17,305 bases of DNA from DATDCV01 sp036524155 (GCA_036524155.1 DATDCV010000687.1:1-17305); one strand, 5' to 3'; shown: positions 8,446-17,177, numbered from the stretch's first letter. Notes: generated from the sequence alone by a model not told the origin. Numbers and translations are program-made.

Positions 8446-9633
8446 CTATTGCGCGAATCCGAACCTCGGCGAAGGGCTCGCTCCGGGTGAGATAGCGTCA
8501 CCACAAAAGATTTCCGCCAACGAATAGTCCGGCTGATTCTGCAGGGTGATACCCTTCATAGAGGCCAATAGCCCGGCTTCCGGTCGGTTAAGCCTTCGAA
8601 AATGGCGATATCCGATCAGCCGTCCCGGACGAGCAATCGCCGGATCCAATTCCTCGAAAGGACAGTTCACAGTCGCGATGACTTGGATTCGTAGCTGGTT
8701 GGAAAGGAAGCCATCGGTAACATTAAGGAGGTTGCTGACTTTGTTGCAGCTCGATTCATTTCTTTTCAGCAACAGATCTTCAGCCTCTTCCAGAATGACG
8801 ACCTTTTGCCGATTCTTCTGGCATTGGTTTTGGGTGACCCAAAAACTCACGTACTCGGGACTCGTGAGGACCGCCGCGAAGCTCGTTGGGATATAATAGA
8901 AACAATGGGTGTTCATGCCCGCAAGCCGCTCCGCTAAAGATCGCAAATACGTAGTTTTCCCGGTTCCGGTAGGGCCTGACAAAATGCTCAGTCCTGTTCC
9001 ACGACGACTCATCCGTTCGAGCCAAAGTCGCTCCCATCCCGGGAAATCCTCGCCATAAAACAGGGCAAGGTCTTCTGCTCGAATACGGGCACCGTGGTCG
9101 AACTGGACGAGAGTTACATACGCGCTGCCGGCATGGACGTTGATGAGCATGAACTTCGGACTATCTTCAACCTCCTTCACCACATAGCGAAGGAGACAAT
9201 GCCTCAACCCAGCAATCTGTTCACGGTTGCCCGCATACACCGCCAGTTCACCGGCCTCGATATACACGAACAGGTCAGGTTCCAGGCGGAAAAGCAGACG
9301 ATACACCTGCTGAGGACCCTTGCCGTTCCACCCGATCTCCGACCGCATCAGCATTGACGAAAGATCTTTCATCAGCTTCGCCGTATTGATTGGCGAACGA
9401 AGGCGCCAGATGTGGCATGGCTTTGTTGAAAAATGCCTAAAAATCGGCCGCTCGAATTCTGACGGTGCGGGACGTCCCGGATCAAAAACAAGACTGTATT
9501 CAGCTCTGGGATCGGCAAATTCCATCTTCGATCCAAGAAGCACATGATTTGTATCGGAGAGCGCCGCGGGCTCCACATCGTGGTCGAATTCTGGACTGCC
9601 CAGGCCCAGCGGATTTGTAGCAGTTTGTTTCAA
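8446..9633 (-). CDS. AAA-family ATPase, accessory gene after tnsD
   Basis: The 395-residue protein has an unrecognised N-terminal half (about 1-195) followed by a classical AAA ATPase core. Walker A is GPTGTGKT at 220-227, Walker B is VVILEEAEDLL at about 278-288, sensor 1 is in IATVNC (N323), and the DPAIARPGR motif at 330-338 supplies arginine-finger-type residues typical of classical AAA (BCS1/FtsH/Vps4-like) ATPases, unlike the TnsC type. A role in remodelling protein or nucleoprotein complexes is inferred only. No membrane helix is evident. The first available start is a TTG at 9633, just after in-frame stops and without a clear Shine-Dalgarno; an ATG giving a start at residue 37 is an alternative. 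It follows the Cas4-like gene by 56 nt on the same strand and converges with the efflux operon. The DNA looks visibly more AT-rich than the neighbouring efflux genes, hinting at separate acquisition. Confidence 0.82.
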   Translation of the reverse strand: MKQTATNPLGLGSPEFDHDVEPAALSDTNHVLLGSKMEFADPRAEYSLVFDPGRPAPSEFERPIFRHFSTKPCHIWRLRSPINTAKLMKDLSSMLMRSEIGWNGKGPQQVYRLLFRLEPDLFVYIEAGELAVYAGNREQIAGLRHCLLRYVVKEVEDSPKFMLINVHAGSAYVTLVQFDHGARIRAEDLALFYGEDFPGWERLWLERMSRRGTGLSILSGPTGTGKTTYLRSLAERLAGMNTHCFYYIPTSFAAVLTSPEYVSFWVTQNQCQKNRQKVVILEEAEDLLLKRNESSCNKVSNLLNVTDGFLSNQLRIQVIATVNCPFEELDPAIARPGRLIGYRHFRRLNRPEAGLLASMKGITLQNQPDYSLAEIFCGDAISPGASPSPRFGFAQ

Positions 9634-9689
9634 TGCGGTCGTTGGTTATTCAGGTTCCAGAAGGAGGCTTCGGTCGAATTATTGACAGG

Positions 9690-10532
9690 TCATATGGTAG
9701 AACAGCCGAATTCAGGTAATACACTGGAGGTTTGCCTGTAAACGGTGCGGCCGTCCTCGAGGTGGTGATCTCCTGAAGCTTTAGAATTCCCCACATTCAA
9801 GCTCTTTGATAACTGAGCGCACCCGCCCATCCCCCTGATGAGAGCATCCACGATCGAACAATCGCGGCATCCAGGCCTGCCTGCTGGGGGTCGAGAAAGG
9901 GCACAAATTTCACGAACCCGCTCAAGCAGCGGGGAAATAATTTCTGTCTCCAATTTCACCGGCTTGAGTTTCGGTGAAAATTCGAGAAAGAAACCGTCTT
10001 CTCGGATGGGGAGATCATGGCCAGAGTCTTTCAGTTCGGTTACAGGCTCATAGTACAAAAGGCCCAAACCGTACACTCGGCCGAACCCTATCGTTGCAGC
10101 GATAAGCGCATAGCAATTCAGTTGAACCTCGTACATGGGCGCTAACGCATCCTGGGTCTCAGTGAACCGCGCGGTCTTATAATCCCCAATCCAGATTCCA
10201 CGTCGTGGGTGCTGGAGAATTTCATCTGGAACCCCAGTGAGTAAAACGCCGGTTTTCGGATCGAGCATTTGAAACTTCGACCACCCAGGGACTGGCATTG
10301 GTGCGCCGAGCTCGCCGAAGCCATCAAACCACCGGGGGATTCGTCCGTGCTGGCGGAAGTAGGAGATGGTTATCTTTTTACTGTAAGAGTCGATGCTGCT
10401 GAAAATCCCGGGGAAGATTTGGAATGGCAATTGTCCGCCACACATCATCCGAATCCAGAAGCATCTCGGACAGAAAGTTGGCAGCGCAAGCGCTCCCAAG
10501 TTTTTGGCTGAGATTTGTATCTGTTGTTTCAA
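9690..10532 (-). CDS. Cas4/RecB-like PD-(D/E)XK nuclease
   Basis: The 280-residue protein carries the motifs of the Cas4/RecB-type nuclease fold. GVPDEIL gives the metal-binding D103. IGDYKTA gives D117-x-K119 of the D/E-x-K motif. YEVQLNCYAL gives Q137 and Y141 of the QxxxY motif. Cysteines near the N-terminus (CPRC, C21 and C24) and the C-terminal set C210, C222 and C225 match the arrangement that holds a 4Fe-4S cluster in Cas4 and AddB-like nucleases. About 50 residues follow the last paired cysteines without a clear domain. It starts with a TTG, 16 nt after the tnsD stop, behind an AAGGA-type site, so it is probably in the tns transcript. No Cas1, Cas2 or CRISPR array accompanies it. It could process transposon or target DNA ends, or be a defence nuclease acting with the ATPase that follows; both are inference. 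Confidence 0.83.
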   Translation of the reverse strand: MKQQIQISAKNLGALALPTFCPRCFWIRMMCGGQLPFQIFPGIFSSIDSYSKKITISYFRQHGRIPRWFDGFGELGAPMPVPGWSKFQMLDPKTGVLLTGVPDEILQHPRRGIWIGDYKTARFTETQDALAPMYEVQLNCYALIAATIGFGRVYGLGLLYYEPVTELKDSGHDLPIREDGFFLEFSPKLKPVKLETEIISPLLERVREICALSRPPAGRPGCRDCSIVDALIRGMGGCAQLSKSLNVGNSKASGDHHLEDGRTVYRQTSSVLPEFGCSTI

Positions 10533-10541
10533 GATCGCGGG

Positions 10542-10549
10542 TTCCTTTT
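10542..10549 (-). promoter_or_regulatory. Ribosome binding site supporting the TTG start of the Cas4-like gene
   Basis: On the minus strand AAAAGGAA runs from 10549 to 10542, overlapping the end of the tnsD stop codon and lying 9 nt before the TTG at 10532. It supports the TTG as the true start. Confidence 0.5.
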
Positions 10550-12567
10550 CAGGCGGTGGGTTGCACTATGGCTAGCGGCCGAATGCGGCGTGGCACTTTG
10601 GTTGAAAATCTAAGTGCCCGCGGCGGCATAGGGTCTCCGTCGCGGAGGATGATCACATTAACCGGCGGCCGCATCTCGTAGTCCAACGCCTGCGCGACCC
10701 GGGGTTCGCGTTCAAGGCGGTGGTGCAAGCCGGCTGCCCGTACAAGCTGGCAGCGGGCAAACGAGCCCTGAGTCCGGCGGAGCCGGGCAGCCGCAGCATG
10801 AACCCGGCGTACGGCGAAATCTACCCCAGACTCGATCACGTGTGTGATCACGTCATGGGTGAGCGGTAGCTTGGCGAGCGCTGCCTCAAACAACGACTGT
10901 TTGCCCAGGACTCGGCCGATCGCTGTTGTGGTGACCTGCCGCGGCTTGCCCGGCCTGAGCCTGATTTGGTGAGCTGCCGTGGCCACTTCTCCGGCGAGTT
11001 CCTCATCCCTCTTCGCCCAGTCGACGTGAACTCGCGTGACAGTTGGGGGCAGTCGGACTGGTTGATGAGCTTTGAGCCAGACTTGGTCGCAACGGTAGAG
11101 CCACGGGTAAAGCGCTGGCGCCAGCGCGCGGAGGGCTTTGGTACCAGCAGCCGAGTTGTCTGTCCGAAGCTGCATCCAGGCGCGTCGATGTTCTTCCAGT
11201 TGCTTAGCGGGGTCGCGCGGTTTCGGCACGTACAGCCCACGCTTTGTCACCGGCCGTTTCCCGGGGCGGGGGAAGCGCAGCCCAAGCTCGATGGCACGTT
11301 GTTTCACCGTCTTGGGATCTACCCCAAGCATTTTGGCCATATGACGGAGAGTAATACTGGTATCCGCCCATAGTTGGCGAAGCACGTTCTTCCAGGTCGC
11401 TCCGTAATCAACGACACGGGTCGCTCGGGTCGGGGGTTCGGCGCTGTCCCGAAGCTCGTAGGCAAATCCACAATGCGGGCAGCGGATGATGACGTGCTCG
11501 GTGCCATTGCTGTCGGGTCCTACTCGTTCGAGCTGTTTCACAAGCGGTTTGCCGCGATCTTCGCAGACGGGATTGAGGCAGGGCCACAGACCAGCCGGCG
11601 CCGCAGCTTTTTGGGCGGGCTGTTCTGGTTGTTTCGTTTCGAAGAACCGCCCCAGGTCGATGTCCAGCGCCGTCAGCAGCAAGAGATGGCGGAGCGGGGC
11701 GACTGCGGTATCGGCTTTTCGCAGGAGGTGGCCGAGCCACCCGTCCCCCCTATGGCCCGGTAGCGCACACTGCAGCAATTCCAGGAGCTTGGGGCCGTAG
11801 AACCTTATCAGATGTGCACGGAGTTCAGCCATCCGAATGGACCCGGCCCGGGTGGCCAACGTTTTCTCGGCGAGAACCGCTTGGTAACGCGCATGCAGGA
11901 ATTCCAGCCCCGGATTGAGTCGTTCCTGACGCAGCAGCCAGTCAATCCCTCGGGCCAAATCGAGCAGGATCCGATGAATTCGATCCTCACGGTCGACGCG
12001 GTGGACCTTGGTCCCGAGCCGGGCCGCCTCGGCCGAGTAGTACTTATGACGGTTTGGCAAAGGGTCGAGCCGGATATCCGACGGTTTCAAAAACACCTCG
12101 TGGATTGGACAAACCTCCACACCGGGCAACTGGAACAGCCGCCGCCAGTAAGCTTCGCCCAAGTTTTCGCGGTTCTCCCGGTCACATTCCGGGCAACTAC
12201 GAAAATATTTCGGCGGGCGAACGCGATTAGTGCAGGCACCGCACTTCACTCGAACGCCTGCTTTGGTGGAAGCGCCCATCCAATCCCGAGCTTTCGCGTA
12301 AGTGCTCGTTGTCAGGAACCGGCTGTAGTACGGGAGGAAGGTGTGCTGGTCAATGATGGTGTCAACGGTGCATCGGTGGCCAGGAGGCAACTGGCACACC
12401 AAGGCCCCGAGGCGGTGAGGCAAGTCGACTGTCGCTATTGCGTGACGACTCCCATATAGCGCCTGCATCGTACCAGTCTCGGTGCCGAACTTCATTCGGT
12501 CAGAAAAACGGGCGCAGACGCTGTACCACAGCTCGTCCGGATATGGATCTGGGAAATACGCAATCAT
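10549..12567 (-). CDS. TnsD/TniQ family transposition target selector
   Basis: TnsD proteins bind a specific attachment site and recruit TnsC. The N-terminal TniQ domain (about 1-160) opens with YFPDPYPDELWYSVCAR and has a CCCH-type zinc site: C109/C112, C125/C128 and CPIH (C153, H156), with the family motif YWRRLFQLPGVEVCP. The C-terminal TnsD part has a second Cys cluster (C330, C335, C363, C366), a helix-turn-helix-like stretch at about 405-430 (MAKMLGVDPKTVKQRAIELGL), then ALYPWLYRCDQVWLKAH and VDWAKRDEELAGEV, also typical of TnsD. At 672 residues it is longer than E. coli TnsD (508), consistent with a full site-specific selector and not a short CRISPR-associated TniQ. The attachment site it reads cannot be told from the window. 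Its ATG overlaps the tnsC stop (ATGA), indicating translational coupling; no Shine-Dalgarno is seen. Confidence 0.93.
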   Translation of the reverse strand: MIAYFPDPYPDELWYSVCARFSDRMKFGTETGTMQALYGSRHAIATVDLPHRLGALVCQLPPGHRCTVDTIIDQHTFLPYYSRFLTTSTYAKARDWMGASTKAGVRVKCGACTNRVRPPKYFRSCPECDRENRENLGEAYWRRLFQLPGVEVCPIHEVFLKPSDIRLDPLPNRHKYYSAEAARLGTKVHRVDREDRIHRILLDLARGIDWLLRQERLNPGLEFLHARYQAVLAEKTLATRAGSIRMAELRAHLIRFYGPKLLELLQCALPGHRGDGWLGHLLRKADTAVAPLRHLLLLTALDIDLGRFFETKQPEQPAQKAAAPAGLWPCLNPVCEDRGKPLVKQLERVGPDSNGTEHVIIRCPHCGFAYELRDSAEPPTRATRVVDYGATWKNVLRQLWADTSITLRHMAKMLGVDPKTVKQRAIELGLRFPRPGKRPVTKRGLYVPKPRDPAKQLEEHRRAWMQLRTDNSAAGTKALRALAPALYPWLYRCDQVWLKAHQPVRLPPTVTRVHVDWAKRDEELAGEVATAAHQIRLRPGKPRQVTTTAIGRVLGKQSLFEAALAKLPLTHDVITHVIESGVDFAVRRVHAAAARLRRTQGSFARCQLVRAAGLHHRLEREPRVAQALDYEMRPPVNVIILRDGDPMPPRALRFSTKVPRRIRPLAIVQPTA

Positions 12568-14153
12568 GCTGGAGAGGGTGAACCGTTGAACTCGGATAGT
12601 GGCTTAATCAGGCCAGCCGCTGAGAGGGCACTATGAGCGCTTTGCCCCTTAGACAAACCAGCAGCGGCTACTTGCGACAGCAGGCACTTTGATTGGCCAG
12701 CCATTTTCTTGCGCTGGCGCTTCACGTTGGTCCGTTCGCTCGCAGGATGTGCGGAATTCATACTTTCCACAGTCGGGGCTACGGCATCTGGCAAAGGTGT
12801 AGTTGGTTGAACCGCCCCCTTGTTGATGTCGGAGGCCACCTGCGAGCCAGGAGACAGTTGTTGCAGAAGGGCCTTCTTGCGGATTTGCTGGACGGCCGAC
12901 TCGAAATCAATCGGGTGAAGGTCGGTCATTCCGGCCACGGCACGCATATCACCGGTCCGGATTGCGCTCAAAGCGGGTTGGGCCAGTCGCAGGGAATCCT
13001 TGGCAACAGAGCGGATGATCGCCGTCGTGATCTTCTCTATGCCAGTGGAGATCGCGCGGACCTGGGCCAACAAAAACAATTTCACTGCGAAATCCACAAT
13101 GCCGGCACTTTCTTCAAATAGTACATCGCTGAGGTCCTGAGACAGTGGCGTTTGCAGCTTGGTGAACTCGTAACGCCAGAGCGATTCGACGAACAATCGC
13201 CAGACTTCATCGTTAGCCATGCGATCCCAGACGAGATCGCCCTGGCCGCAACTACGACGGATCTGCCGAAGTTCGCGGGTTAGGATTTCCATGGCAGCGT
13301 TGGTTCCGATCAAAATGACCGGAACGCCCAAGTTGTTCATCAATTGAAGGAAGAAGTTGAGCATGCGCTTTTCGCCGCCACTGTTGGCTTGGTTGAGGTG
13401 CTGAAGCTCATCGACGACCAAAAGACCCAGACAATGGATCCAGCCCACGCGGCACATTCCCGGTATAAGTTCATCAACCGTTCGTGGCCGTTTGCCGGTG
13501 TAGGCGTAATCGCGGCTGTGATGAGTCCCGAGCAGGCTGTCAACGTCCTTAAAGAAATCGAGGCACAGGCCCTTGATCGATCCGTCGTGCGGACAGGTCA
13601 ATTTTAGCCAGACCAGCTGAGTCCTGCAGAACGGCTGTCCCTTGTAAGATTGATGGTGGATCACCTGGGGGTAAGTTTGCAGAACCCGTTCGACACCCGT
13701 CGTTTTTCCCACCCCTGGAAGACCGATAACGCTGAACCCGATGACGTTCGAGCTTCGCAAAGGAATCCCACCCGCCCTGATGATCGTGTCCACCCGCTGA
13801 TCCAGGTCCTGCCAATGATCTCGGGCCATTGGGTTGCGTCCGGTGTACGGGTCACGTATGACTCGCGAAATGCGCTGTTCGAGATCGATATGAACGGGAA
13901 ATGGTTGAATGAAATGGACCGCGTCCATGATCAGGTGCATCCTGATTTCGGGTGGGAGTCTATGAGAATTCGGCTGGCGTTCCGGGTAATAACTCATGAT
14001 TTGCGCCGCTTCCTGCGGTGAACGGATTGGCGGCAGCGCCTCTATGAGTGGATTACCTTTATAGCGTTCAACCAATTGTTCTGCGTACGAGGCGCGCTGG
14101 GACGAGCCGTGGAAAATCGGCATCGGATTTGGGTTTTCGTCATTGTTGTTCAT
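12564..14153 (-). CDS. TnsC AAA+ transposition regulator
   Basis: TnsC is the ATPase that links the target selector to the TnsAB transposase. The 529-residue protein has a Walker A motif GLPGVGKT (144-151), a Walker B LGLLVVDELQHL (242-253, D248 and E249) and a sensor-1 asparagine in LIGTNA (N285). LRQIRRSCGQGDLVWDRM near 295-311 follows as in Tn7 TnsC. The first 130 residues form the N-terminal extension expected for TnsD contact. The tail after about 430 is Ser/Ala/Pro-rich and ends with a basic patch (KRQRKK, 478-483) and two AAGL repeats; in Tn7 the TnsC tail contacts TnsA. The size is close to E. coli TnsC (555). The start overlaps the tnsB end by 14 nt, with a GAGG about 10 nt upstream, so tnsB and tnsC are probably coupled. 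Confidence 0.95.
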   Translation of the reverse strand: MNNNDENPNPMPIFHGSSQRASYAEQLVERYKGNPLIEALPPIRSPQEAAQIMSYYPERQPNSHRLPPEIRMHLIMDAVHFIQPFPVHIDLEQRISRVIRDPYTGRNPMARDHWQDLDQRVDTIIRAGGIPLRSSNVIGFSVIGLPGVGKTTGVERVLQTYPQVIHHQSYKGQPFCRTQLVWLKLTCPHDGSIKGLCLDFFKDVDSLLGTHHSRDYAYTGKRPRTVDELIPGMCRVGWIHCLGLLVVDELQHLNQANSGGEKRMLNFFLQLMNNLGVPVILIGTNAAMEILTRELRQIRRSCGQGDLVWDRMANDEVWRLFVESLWRYEFTKLQTPLSQDLSDVLFEESAGIVDFAVKLFLLAQVRAISTGIEKITTAIIRSVAKDSLRLAQPALSAIRTGDMRAVAGMTDLHPIDFESAVQQIRKKALLQQLSPGSQVASDINKGAVQPTTPLPDAVAPTVESMNSAHPASERTNVKRQRKKMAGQSKCLLSQVAAAGLSKGQSAHSALSAAGLIKPLSEFNGSPSPA

Positions 14154-16350
14154 GGGCGTTTAACCTCGCTTCACGTTGCTTACGTAACATCTCCAGGGGT
14201 GAAGGCGGTGGCACATATGCTTCCGATTTCTGACCTTCGCCTGGTGCAGAATTTTCCCCGTTACCATTGTGGAGCGGCGCAGATGCAACAGCGCCTATCT
14301 TATTGACAGCCTCAGCAGCATCGCGGCGACGTTCCTCCTCGCGATTCCCGCGCACACCACGTAAACGGGCGGCTTTGGTCAAGCCCAGGTTTGCAACTGC
14401 CGCTTGTTTAGCGGCTTTGTCGACTATGGCTTCGCCTTGGGCCTGGAACTTCGCGCGGGACTGTTGATCGTTCGGTTTACCCTGGGCCTGCGCCTCCTCC
14501 TGAGACAGGTAGAAGTCATCCACGTCAGACCACGATACTCCGGCAAACCGACGATCGGTCTCCAAAAGGTGACAAGGCTCAACCAATCCAGAACCAGGCG
14601 TTCTTAAGAAGATCACGTCGACGATTCGTGGGTCGTAAGCCACATCACGTTGCCTGGTCCCGGAAGCGCGGGCCTTTTCGAACCAGCGTTCCCTGATGGC
14701 TCGGTCGCAAGAGTAATGAAGGCCTCGGAACTTGATACCACGGTGCGTCACGGTGGCCTTGCCGGGCGGAAGGAGATTCGCGCGAACGATATCGGGATCA
14801 GCACTTCGCAGGTGACCGGAGCGGTTTCGGATACCCCAATCCCACAATCGCTCCGGTCGCGGCTGAACCTGGTCCGCGATCATGTCTTTCTGGAGTCGGT
14901 ATCCCTCGATCCATCGGCCATTGTGTTGCAGGATTGCATGAATCACCAAAGTCCTGAGCTCGCCTATCGTAAGCACGGCATCCAGTCGCGGGTCCCTCTC
15001 GCCGCGCTCTTTTGGTTTTCGCACCGCTCCCGGCAGCTTATGAATCAGGAGATCATTCAAGGAGCGGAACGTTCTCTCCACTATAGGTTTCAGATCTGCG
15101 CGGTACGGACTGGTATTATCCACGCGTATTCCGAGGGAATTAACCAAATTCGTGGCGCCATATCCTTCAAGCTCGCCTCGGTCGGCGAGAACGGCCTCGG
15201 GTAAACCAAAGTTCGGCCACTCCTCCGATGCAATAGTAATCCCGAATTCGGCACAGTAAGCCACCTTGTCAACCATGGCATTTTGGAGGGCCAGTCCAGC
15301 GACGAAAAAACTCGAATCGTCCAACCCGACATGAAACCCCGCGATGATGTGCGAAAACGTATCGACAACGGAATAGAGGATGGGTTTTCCCACCCGGCGC
15401 GAACGGTCCAGTGCGCTAACTACCCAAACGTCGCAAGGCGTGGAATCGACCTGAAAGAGCGAGCCGGGACCGAAGGCCATTAGCGTTGCATCGCCAAGCA
15501 CAGCACGGGACCTCAGATTGAATCTCCGCTTCCCTTGACGCCGGATTTGCGTGTCCTTGAAATCTTCCTCCTTCCGACCCCAGTAAACAAATTGGTCAAT
15601 AGTGGGCCGTTCATCATCTGGCGGCACAACAGGCACCAACACGCCATTTCGCCGTTCAAACCCGCAACGGAAGTACTTCTGTAATGTTTTGTCGAAGGCT
15701 TCTTTCAGCGAAAGTCCTCCGTCTTCAGGGGCTTTCTTATAGAACAGTCGATACCCCTGTTTCAGTTTATCTGCTTCATCCGGGCCAATATTGATCCCCG
15801 GATGGGCTCCCTTAAGTTTGGGCAGCAGCCGCGGCCGCCCGAGTTTGGCGGAACCGATCTTCCGTGTTTTTCCGGGCCCAGGCTTTCCGCAAAAGTGGAA
15901 AAGCGGCAGCAGAGCATTTGGGGTCATTCCCCCCTGCCAATAACGCGAGAGGCATTTGTAAACCTGCTTCTTGGTGCTTCCGGTCCTCTCGACCGCGGCT
16001 TGGACCAGCGGTCCACGCGCGCGTGGATCGAATGCGGCGTTGTTTGGCGCGTCGAAGATTGGTTTAATGAGCGCCCACGCGGCATCACGCCGACGCCGGT
16101 GTTTCTCAGGAATCTTTTCCTCGGGTTTCTGCAAATAGGCAAAAGGATCGACGGTCAGAGTCCGTGCAGTCTTGTTTTTCAAGCCTGTCTCGATTTCGCT
16201 GAGCGTGCGTGCTTCAGGTAGGGCACCCACACGATCGATGCGAACGACATATGCCAAATCCGAGCCATGATCGATCTGAACCACACGGACGACTTCCTGC
16301 TGTTCATCTGCCAGAGTGAACTCAAGCAGCGAGTTTACGCACAAAGGCAT
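14140..16350 (-). CDS. TnsB DDE transposase
   Basis: TnsB binds the transposon ends and performs 3'-end cleavage and strand transfer. The 736-residue protein has an N-terminal DNA-binding region (about 1-285) with helical, basic segments. The retroviral-integrase-like catalytic core carries D302 (FQVDSTPCD), D390 (LADRGELEG) and E425 (IVERTFRSL). The spacings of 88 and 35 residues equal those I recall for E. coli TnsB (D273, D361, E396). The C-terminal part includes a beta-barrel-like region and a charged, Gln/Ala/Arg-rich tail ending PPSPLEMLRKQREARL, like the TnsB tail that engages TnsC. The start overlaps the tnsA end by 29 nt but is backed by a strong AGGAGA 5 nt upstream, so it is well placed. 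No frameshift or missing catalytic residue is seen. Confidence 0.96.
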   Translation of the reverse strand: MPLCVNSLLEFTLADEQQEVVRVVQIDHGSDLAYVVRIDRVGALPEARTLSEIETGLKNKTARTLTVDPFAYLQKPEEKIPEKHRRRRDAAWALIKPIFDAPNNAAFDPRARGPLVQAAVERTGSTKKQVYKCLSRYWQGGMTPNALLPLFHFCGKPGPGKTRKIGSAKLGRPRLLPKLKGAHPGINIGPDEADKLKQGYRLFYKKAPEDGGLSLKEAFDKTLQKYFRCGFERRNGVLVPVVPPDDERPTIDQFVYWGRKEEDFKDTQIRRQGKRRFNLRSRAVLGDATLMAFGPGSLFQVDSTPCDVWVVSALDRSRRVGKPILYSVVDTFSHIIAGFHVGLDDSSFFVAGLALQNAMVDKVAYCAEFGITIASEEWPNFGLPEAVLADRGELEGYGATNLVNSLGIRVDNTSPYRADLKPIVERTFRSLNDLLIHKLPGAVRKPKERGERDPRLDAVLTIGELRTLVIHAILQHNGRWIEGYRLQKDMIADQVQPRPERLWDWGIRNRSGHLRSADPDIVRANLLPPGKATVTHRGIKFRGLHYSCDRAIRERWFEKARASGTRQRDVAYDPRIVDVIFLRTPGSGLVEPCHLLETDRRFAGVSWSDVDDFYLSQEEAQAQGKPNDQQSRAKFQAQGEAIVDKAAKQAAVANLGLTKAARLRGVRGNREEERRRDAAEAVNKIGAVASAPLHNGNGENSAPGEGQKSEAYVPPPSPLEMLRKQREARLNAHEQQ

Positions 16351-17167
16351 GAGTCTCTCCTTTCGGGATGATTTGCAGCGGCTGTCGGGGATCGATCTCC
16401 ACCGTGAGGTCGATGGGCCATGCGCCTGTCGCGATTAGGTGCCGCGCGACGCAAAGCGCAGAACCGGGCTCCAGGCCAAGGCGATCATCGCAAGCGGCAG
16501 TGACTGCCGCCAGAGTGTCCTCCCCTTTCAAAACCATCGGCTCCAACCCCGTGCGGATGCGCGTCACATCCACAGCAGTAAAGGAGGCGCCGGAACTGAC
16601 TAGATCAACATGCGGATAAACCCAGCGCAGGTTTTTTACCAAAGCTTTCGGCAGCTCCTGTTCCGTCAAGATCCGCCAGCCAATATTTCTGGCCGACCAA
16701 TAGACCCGCTCAATCTCAAGTTTTTCCAGTGTCCGCGCCGAGCTCAGGTCCGCGGAGGGTTTGATCGCGATCGCGCGGTCGATTTCGCGGGACCCATCCG
16801 CGAGAGTCACGCGAAAATCGGTTGTTGGCACACAAGGCTCCTTCGTAGCGGGATCAACCGGGTGGGCAATGCCAAGCTGGTCCGCAATCGCGAGCGTCTC
16901 TTCTAACTCCAGAAGCGGGAATTGTTCACGGATGTCAACCACTCCCGGCAAGGCGTGCAATGCGTACAGCCAATCAGTCTCCAATTGGCTCAGCAGGTGG
17001 TAAGTCCGGCCGTTGAGAGGACTTTTCATCCTGGTCGCCAACCCCAGGCTCGGGACGTCGTGAATCATTAGCCACGGTTTATAGTCTGCGCCCCGTCCCT
17101 GCCCCCGGCCTTCGGCCAGCCGGCGTTCCATCGCCGCCGACCCGTTGCTTCGTACTCTCTTACCCAT
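16322..17167 (-). CDS. TnsA endonuclease
   Basis: TnsA makes the 5'-strand cuts that let Tn7-type elements move by cut-and-paste. The 281-residue protein, close in size to E. coli TnsA (273), has E63 (SQLETDWLY), D117 (TTDFRVT) and K136 (IAIKPSADL) in positions matching the E63, D114, K132 catalytic triad of the E. coli enzyme. Other Tn7 TnsA hallmarks are VVDIREQFPL (76-85) and the EKLEIERVYW stretch (about 148-157) just after the active site. The C-terminal winged-helix-like domain (about 195-281) is where Tn7 TnsA contacts TnsC. The ATG at 17167 follows an AT-rich stretch and lacks a Shine-Dalgarno; a perfect inverted repeat ends 10 nt upstream. It is the first gene of the leftward operon. 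Confidence 0.95.
   Translation of the reverse strand: MGKRVRSNGSAAMERRLAEGRGQGRGADYKPWLMIHDVPSLGLATRMKSPLNGRTYHLLSQLETDWLYALHALPGVVDIREQFPLLELEETLAIADQLGIAHPVDPATKEPCVPTTDFRVTLADGSREIDRAIAIKPSADLSSARTLEKLEIERVYWSARNIGWRILTEQELPKALVKNLRWVYPHVDLVSSGASFTAVDVTRIRTGLEPMVLKGEDTLAAVTAACDDRLGLEPGSALCVARHLIATGAWPIDLTVEIDPRQPLQIIPKGETHAFVRKLAA
16356..16361 (-). promoter_or_regulatory. Ribosome binding site of tnsB inside the tnsA coding region
   Basis: On the minus strand AGGAGA (16361 to 16356) lies 5 nt before the tnsB ATG at 16350, within the last codons of tnsA. It decides the tnsB start. Confidence 0.8.
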
Positions 17168-17177
17168 ATTTATATTA

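Noticed and set aside
9452..9686. Three TCGAATT(C/A)T(G/T)GAC-like words at 9452, 9584 and 9674
   Set aside because: Two lie in coding sequence where GAATTC encodes Glu-Phe; the spacings (132 and 90) are irregular and the similarity is short, so chance is likely.
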